Assembly: GCA_937893115.1 (NCBI GenBank)
Contig: CALBGK010000230.1
Span: 1-9,761 of the forward strand
Direction of reading: 5' to 3'
DNA from: an uncultured Erysipelotrichaceae bacterium
Lineage (GTDB): Bacteria; Bacillota_I; Bacilli_A; Erysipelotrichales; Erysipelotrichaceae
DNA: 9,761 nucleotides
The notes beneath the pieces are model-generated. The model had not been told where the DNA came from. It worked only from the letters and a program-made list of their open reading frames with translations, and did no database searches. Positions within the stretch are counted from its first letter, which is position 1, and each line of letters opens with the position of its first letter. This document shows, piece by piece, positions 5,565 through 9,761 of this stretch. A program made the position numbers and the translations under genes.

Positions 5565-7754
5565 ATGAAGAAGATAATCCTCACTAAAGAAATCTTTTAC
5601 GATCAGGTCAAATCTTATATCAAGAATCAAGATTCATTAAACCTGATTGAAAAAGCTTATAACTATGCTGAGCAGAAACATAGTGGCCAATTTAGAAAAA
5701 GTGGTGAGCCATATTTCATCCATGTGCTCAATGTCGCTTATGTCTTAGCTCAGCTCCATTCATCACCAGTGACGATAAGCGCTGGCTTTTTGCATGATGT
5801 AGTTGAGGATTGTGGAGTTACCAAAGAAGAATTTGTGAGCGAATTTGGCGAAGAGATCTATAATATCGTCGAAGCAGTAACAAAGATCGGTAATCTGGAA
5901 TTTAAGGATGAAAAGGAATATCTAGCTGCTAATCATCGCAAGATATTTATCGCCATGGCCAAGGATGTACGCGTCATCTTGGTGAAATTAGTTGACCGTC
6001 TTCACAACATGCGCACTCTAGAATATCAACCACCTGAGAAACAAAAAAAGATAGCCCAAGAGACCTTAGAAGTCTATGCACCTATCGCTCATCGTCTAGG
6101 TATCGCCGAGATTAAAAATGAGTTAGAAGACTTATGCTTCTACTATTTGAATAACGAAAAATATCATGAGATCGCAAGACTTGTCGAAAATAAGAAGTCA
6201 GAGCGTGACGAATATGTCAAAAAGATGATAGAAGATATCTCTCATACCTTAAACGAGCGCAATATCTCCTTTAGAATCTTTGGCCGTAGTAAGCATCTAT
6301 ATTCCATCTATAAGAAGATGGAGACTAAGCATAAACGCTTTGAAGAGATATTAGACTTATTAGCTATTCGTATTGTCACTAAGACAGAATTGAATTGTTA
6401 TGAGATATTAGGCTATATTCATGCCTCATATCGTCCTATTCCCGGTCGTTTAAAAGATTATATCGCCATGCCTAAGGCCAACATGTATCAATCACTACAT
6501 ACGACCATTGTCGGTATAGATGGCCGTATCTTTGAAGTGCAGATACGTACCGAAGAAATGGATTCCATAGCTGAAAAGGGTATTGCTGCCCATTGGTCAT
6601 ATAAAGAGGGAAAAGGAGAAAATCATCGCAAGGAACAAAGTGAGATAGTTAAAGAGTTAGAGTGGCTTAAAGCCTTTGAAGAAAGTGGCATCGATGCCAA
6701 TACTTATATGAATACGGTCATCGAAGATGTCTTTAATGCCAATATCTATGTCATGACTCCTAAAGGTAGAATCATTGACTTGCCTAATGGTTCAACACCT
6801 ATTGATTTTGCTTATCGCATTCATACTGAAGTCGGCCATCAAACGGTAGGTGCTCTAGTCAATGAGACGCTAGTTCCATTAAACACACCATTAAAGACTG
6901 GTGATGTCGTCGAACTGAAGACTAATAAGAATTCTGGACCTAGTGAAGACTGGTTAAAGATAGTTAAGACCAATAATGCCCGCAATAAGATTAAGGCATT
7001 TTTAGCTAAAAAAGAGACCGAACAACGCCAAGAGACGATTAAAGAAGGCGAGACGCTTTTAAAAGATGATATGAAGCGTAGGGGCGTTGATATTGATGAA
7101 TATTTTGATACTAAGAAGTTTGAAAATATCTATAGTCACTTCCAGATTTCTAACTATAACGAATTCATGTATGCCATCGGTTGTAAGTCCTTATCAACAC
7201 AAGCCGTCATAGAAAAACTAGTCAAGTTTTCTAAAAAGGAATTAAATAAGGATACATTAAATCAAATTCTTCAAAAGAATAAGACTAGACGTAAGGCTTC
7301 AACTTCTAAGACAGGTATTATCATCGAAGGTGTCGATTCGATGAAGATCAGCATGGCCTCGTGTTGTAATCCTATCTATCATGATGAGATAGTTGGCTAT
7401 GTGACTAAGGGACAAGGCATTAAAGTCCATCGTAAGGATTGTCCTAATATTCGCAATGAAAAAAAGCGTCTCATCAGTGTCGAATGGGATGAAGATAAAG
7501 ATCCTAATATCAAATATGAAACTGATATTCGCATCTATTGCAAGGATAGAAACTTCTTATTGACCGATTTAATCACAGTCATCGCTCAATATAAAGCAAC
7601 TCTATTAGGCGTCAATGTGACGGTAAATCGTGAAGATTTGACTGCTACGGCCAATATGACACTAGTGGTTGAAGACCTTGAACACTTAGAGACTATCATG
7701 GCTAACCTTTTAAAGATCAATAGTGTTATATCGGTTGATAGAGTTATTAAGTAG
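5565..7754 (+). CDS. rel: Bifunctional (p)ppGpp synthetase/hydrolase, long RSH protein (Rel)
   Basis: Rel makes pppGpp/ppGpp from GTP/GDP and ATP on starved ribosomes and also degrades it, controlling the stringent response. The 729-residue protein has the complete long-RSH layout. The HD hydrolase domain includes H53, LHDVVED (76-82) and LVDRLHNMRT (142-151). The synthetase domain runs from about 235 to 350, with FGRSKHLYSIYKK, the RLKD motif (295-298) of the bifunctional RxKD type, YQSLHT and EVQIRT. A TGS domain spans about 391-455. The zinc-finger-like CC domain has C600, C601, H622 and C626. A C-terminal ACT domain spans about 653-729. Hydrolase residues look intact, so both activities are expected. 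The start at 5565 has no Shine-Dalgarno site, only A-rich bases, and lies just after a hairpin. Arginine codons are mostly CGN here, unlike mraY and murD, perhaps reflecting higher expression. The position after recJ-apt matches Bacilli. Confidence 0.96.
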   Translation: MKKIILTKEIFYDQVKSYIKNQDSLNLIEKAYNYAEQKHSGQFRKSGEPYFIHVLNVAYVLAQLHSSPVTISAGFLHDVVEDCGVTKEEFVSEFGEEIYNIVEAVTKIGNLEFKDEKEYLAANHRKIFIAMAKDVRVILVKLVDRLHNMRTLEYQPPEKQKKIAQETLEVYAPIAHRLGIAEIKNELEDLCFYYLNNEKYHEIARLVENKKSERDEYVKKMIEDISHTLNERNISFRIFGRSKHLYSIYKKMETKHKRFEEILDLLAIRIVTKTELNCYEILGYIHASYRPIPGRLKDYIAMPKANMYQSLHTTIVGIDGRIFEVQIRTEEMDSIAEKGIAAHWSYKEGKGENHRKEQSEIVKELEWLKAFEESGIDANTYMNTVIEDVFNANIYVMTPKGRIIDLPNGSTPIDFAYRIHTEVGHQTVGALVNETLVPLNTPLKTGDVVELKTNKNSGPSEDWLKIVKTNNARNKIKAFLAKKETEQRQETIKEGETLLKDDMKRRGVDIDEYFDTKKFENIYSHFQISNYNEFMYAIGCKSLSTQAVIEKLVKFSKKELNKDTLNQILQKNKTRRKASTSKTGIIIEGVDSMKISMASCCNPIYHDEIVGYVTKGQGIKVHRKDCPNIRNEKKRLISVEWDEDKDPNIKYETDIRIYCKDRNFLLTDLITVIAQYKATLLGVNVTVNREDLTATANMTLVVEDLEHLETIMANLLKINSVISVDRVIK

Positions 7755-7758
7755 TATT

Positions 7759-7788
7759 GGAAGTCCTAGATAATGGGACTTCTTTTTT
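7759..7788 (+). terminator. Intrinsic terminator after rel
   Basis: GAAGTCC (7760-7766) pairs with GGACTTC (7776-7782), with a further G-T pair at each end of the stem and a seven-base loop. A run of six T follows at 7783-7788. It starts four bases after the rel stop and separates rel from the galactose genes. Confidence 0.85.
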
Positions 7789-7814
7789 AATGATTTTTGA
7801 AGTAAGATTATACT
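7786..7814 (+). promoter_or_regulatory. Possible galM promoter
   Basis: TATACT (7809-7814) is a good -10 match. The hexamer 17 bases upstream, TTTAAT (7786-7791), is a poor -35 that overlaps the terminator T-run. The start point would be near 7821, inside the operator-like sequence, which would suit a regulated promoter. A promoter is expected here because a terminator precedes the operon. Confidence 0.4.
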
Positions 7815-7818
7815 ATAG

Positions 7819-7832
7819 GTAAAACGCTTACA
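7819..7832 (+). promoter_or_regulatory. Operator-like site of LacI/CcpA type before galM
   Basis: The 14 bases GTAAAACGCTTACA match 9 of the 11 fixed positions of the catabolite-responsive element TGWAANCGNTNWCA; only the first two bases differ. It also contains a short inverted repeat, GTAA and TTAC, around a central CG-containing spacer, as LacI/GalR-family operators do. Lying just downstream of the -10, a bound repressor would block transcription. Whether CcpA or a local GalR-type regulator binds cannot be told, and no regulator gene is in the window. Confidence 0.45.
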
Positions 7833-7835
7833 TAT

Positions 7836-7841
7836 AAGGAG
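7836..7841 (+). promoter_or_regulatory. Ribosome binding site of galM
   Basis: AAGGAG lies four bases before the ATG at 7846. The match is strong but the spacing is slightly short. Confidence 0.6.
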
Positions 7842-7845
7842 CAAT

Positions 7846-8850
7846 ATGAAGTATTTTTTAGAAAATTATAATGGAGAAGATTACTATCTATATACGATTA
7901 GTAATAATGATTTAGAAATTAGTGTCAGTGAGTATGGTGCTACACTTTGCAATTTTAAATATCATGGTTTAGATATTGTGCAGGGTTTTGAAAACGTTCA
8001 TTCCTATGTCGATGATGTTCGCTATATGAATGCGACCATTGGACGCGTATGCAATAGGATTGAAAATGGTAGATTTATCTTAAATGATAAGGAATATCAT
8101 GTGCCTATCAATAATGGTCCTAATTCATTACATGGTGGAGATAAGGCTTTTGATACAAGACATTGGAAGATTAAAGAAGAAGGCAATAAACTAATTTGTC
8201 ACTATCTATCTAAAGATGAGGAAGAGGGCTATCCAGGTAATTTAGATGTTGAAGTAGTTTATGAATTACTAGATGATGGCTTAAAATATTCCTATCGTGG
8301 TCAAAGTGATGAAGATACTTTGTTGAATATTTGTAACCATGCCTTCTTTAATATCAATGGTGTGACGAGCGATAGTATTTTAGATGACTATTTATATATT
8401 AATGCTGATTATATAGCTAGGGTTGATAGTGATGGCTGTAGCCATAATGAAGTATTGGAAGTAAGTAATACACCATTTGACTTTAGAAAGCGTAAAAAAA
8501 TAGGTCAAGATATCGATATTAGACATGAACAGATAGTGAACGCTAATGGTTATGATCATCACTATATTATTAAAGGTGAGGGCTTTAGACATTTTTGTAC
8601 CTATGACAACAATAAGTTAGAACTGGAGGTCTATTCAGATTTGCCAGGTATGCATCTATATTCTTCTAATTTCCTAGAAGGCAATTCTAAGGGCAAGATG
8701 AATGCTACTTATCCTAGAAGGTCTGCTATCTGTTTTGAAACGCAATATTATCCTAATGCAATTAATTGTAAAGACCATAAAAAACCTATCTTATTAAAGG
8801 GTGAAACGATGTATCATGAAACAATATTTAAAATAAAGGAGATGGATTAA
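7846..8850 (+). CDS. galM: Aldose 1-epimerase (galactose mutarotase)
   Basis: GalM interconverts the alpha and beta anomers of galactose (and other aldoses), giving alpha-galactose to galactokinase in the Leloir pathway. At 334 residues it has the usual length and no signal peptide, so it acts in the cytoplasm. Motifs in order are GRVCNRIENGRF (66-77) with the substrate-binding Arg 71, PNSLHGG (92-98) with H96, NICNHAFFNING (161-172) with the catalytic acid H165, GYDHHY (235-240) with D237, and ETQYYPNAIN (298-307) with the catalytic base E298. The beta-sandwich protein looks complete and active. A typical Shine-Dalgarno site fixes the start. The gene is followed after one base by galK, and it sits behind a terminator and an operator-like site, so galM-galK is probably one regulated galactose operon. 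Confidence 0.95.
   Translation: MKYFLENYNGEDYYLYTISNNDLEISVSEYGATLCNFKYHGLDIVQGFENVHSYVDDVRYMNATIGRVCNRIENGRFILNDKEYHVPINNGPNSLHGGDKAFDTRHWKIKEEGNKLICHYLSKDEEEGYPGNLDVEVVYELLDDGLKYSYRGQSDEDTLLNICNHAFFNINGVTSDSILDDYLYINADYIARVDSDGCSHNEVLEVSNTPFDFRKRKKIGQDIDIRHEQIVNANGYDHHYIIKGEGFRHFCTYDNNKLELEVYSDLPGMHLYSSNFLEGNSKGKMNATYPRRSAICFETQYYPNAINCKDHKKPILLKGETMYHETIFKIKEMD
8835..8841 (+). promoter_or_regulatory. Ribosome binding site of galK
   Basis: AAAGGAG within the last codons of galM ends ten bases before the ATG at 8852. This supports that start and translation coupled to galM. Confidence 0.65.
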
Positions 8851-8851
8851 T

Positions 8852-9761
8852 ATGTATATCGAAGATTTAAAAAAAGCGATAAGTGATGGGAAATTTGATG
8901 AACAATTTAAGATGCTCACTTGTCTTGAAGATGTCACAAAAGAAAAAGAAAGATATCTAGATTTACTAGGTAAGGCTTTAAACAAGTTTGGCAATGTCGA
9001 TGCTCATCTCATCACTGCTCCAGGTCGCACTGAAGTTGGCGGCAATCATACTGACCATCAATTAGGTAGAGTATTAGCTGCTAGTGTCAATATGGACATC
9101 GCTTGTGTCGTATGTAAGTGCGATGATGTATGTGAATATTATGCTGATGATTTTGAAGTTAAACCAGTTAGAATTGATGACTTAGCGATAAGAGAAGATG
9201 AAAAATCAACTAGCGAAGGTTTAATTAGAGGGACTTTATATCGCTTTAAGGAATTGGGTTATAAGATAGGTGGATTTAAAGCTTATACTCATAGTACTGT
9301 CTTAAAGGGTTCAGGTATTTCATCTAGTGCTGCCTTCGAAGTATTATTGGGCAATATCTTATCTCATCTATATAATGATGGAAGTGTTGACCCTATCACT
9401 ATTGCCAAGGTGGGACAGTTTGCGGAGAACAATTATTTTATGAAGGCTAGTGGGCTTATGGACCAGATGGCTTCATCTATCGGTGGCTTTGTCACTGTCG
9501 ACTTCTATGATAAAGAAAATCCTAAAGTTGAAAAGATTGATTTTGATTTTGCCCATAGTGATTTGACATTATGTATAGTTGATACAAGAGGTGACCATGC
9601 CGACTTAGCTGATGAATATAGTCTCATGCCTATAGAGATGAAAGAAGTGGCTAAGGCCTTAGGTCAAGATGTCTTATCAAGAGTTAGAAAAGAAGATATC
9701 ATAGCTAATATTAAAATCTTGCGTGAAAAATTATCAGATAGAGCTATACTTCGCGCTTTAC
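8852..9761 (+). CDS. galK: Galactokinase (GHMP kinase family), 3' end outside window
   Basis: Galactokinase phosphorylates alpha-D-galactose at C1 with ATP, the first committed Leloir step. The frame is open from the ATG at 8852 to the window end, giving 303 codons with no stop. The galactokinase signature is present in a variant form, PGRTEVGGNHTDHQ (57-70), where the classic motif reads GR.N.IGEH.DY. The GHMP ATP-binding loop is GSGISSSAA (153-161). SGLMDQMASSIGG carries the likely catalytic Asp in MDQ, and VDTRGDHADL (243-252) takes the place of the usual 'DTGVKHEL'. About 50 residues precede the signature, a longer N-terminus than in E. coli GalK. I recall this pattern from a separate group of Bacillota galactokinase-family proteins of somewhat over 400 residues, so about a quarter of the protein is probably missing here. 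The link with galM supports galactose as substrate, but another sugar cannot be excluded. Confidence 0.9.
   Translation, partial: MYIEDLKKAISDGKFDEQFKMLTCLEDVTKEKERYLDLLGKALNKFGNVDAHLITAPGRTEVGGNHTDHQLGRVLAASVNMDIACVVCKCDDVCEYYADDFEVKPVRIDDLAIREDEKSTSEGLIRGTLYRFKELGYKIGGFKAYTHSTVLKGSGISSSAAFEVLLGNILSHLYNDGSVDPITIAKVGQFAENNYFMKASGLMDQMASSIGGFVTVDFYDKENPKVEKIDFDFAHSDLTLCIVDTRGDHADLADEYSLMPIEMKEVAKALGQDVLSRVRKEDIIANIKILREKLSDRAILRAL

Noticed and set aside
1..9761. Possible alternative genetic code (TGA as Trp), suggested by the low GC content
   Set aside because: Trp codons are TGG throughout, and intact genes end at TGA with sensible C-termini (446, 3554). The standard code fits.
1..9761. CRISPR arrays, tRNA or rRNA genes, insertion sequences, attachment sites
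   Set aside because: I saw no regularly spaced repeats, tRNA-like cloverleaf, rRNA segments or transposase motifs. Nearly all the sequence is accounted for by genes or the pseudogene.

Overview
The window looks like chromosomal DNA from a low-GC, walled member of the Bacillota. Candidates are an Erysipelotrichia-like lineage or an uncultured Bacilli/RF39-type gut lineage. The reasons are the strong A+T bias, the standard genetic code (Trp is TGG and TGA is a real stop), MraY and MurD (so a peptidoglycan cell wall), and the block recJ-apt-rel, which is the order known from Bacillus subtilis and relatives. The lineage call is inference. All supported genes are on the + strand.

Layout. (1) Bases 1-446 hold the 3' end of a gene that resembles the C-terminal part of a DUF262/DUF1524 (GmrSD-type) restriction protein. 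(2) Bases 494-1245 hold a decayed lipoprotein gene: a clear lipobox signal peptide is followed by coding sequence broken by three frameshifts and one nonsense codon. (3) A strong promoter overlaps the end of the pseudogene and drives mraY with almost no 5' leader. mraY, murD and a short recJ-like gene overlap by 1 and 4 bases and form a tight operon. (4) apt has its own extended -10 promoter and Shine-Dalgarno site, encodes an APRT lacking about 33 N-terminal residues, and ends at a hairpin with a T-run. (5) A full-length bifunctional (p)ppGpp synthetase/hydrolase gene (rel) starts just after that hairpin and ends in its own terminator. (6) A galactose operon follows, galM then galK (cut by the window end), with a LacI/CcpA-like operator in front of it.

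How the genes work together. MraY and MurD make the lipid-linked and soluble precursors of peptidoglycan. RecJ degrades 5' single-stranded DNA ends in repair. Apt recycles adenine to AMP from PRPP. Rel sets (p)ppGpp levels under starvation. GalM and GalK feed galactose into the Leloir pathway. I see no novel defence or mobile system. The points worth a second look are the shortened APRT, the altered histidine motif in MraY, the apparently leaderless mraY transcript, the odd start context of rel, and the decayed lipoprotein gene between a restriction gene and the cell-wall operon.
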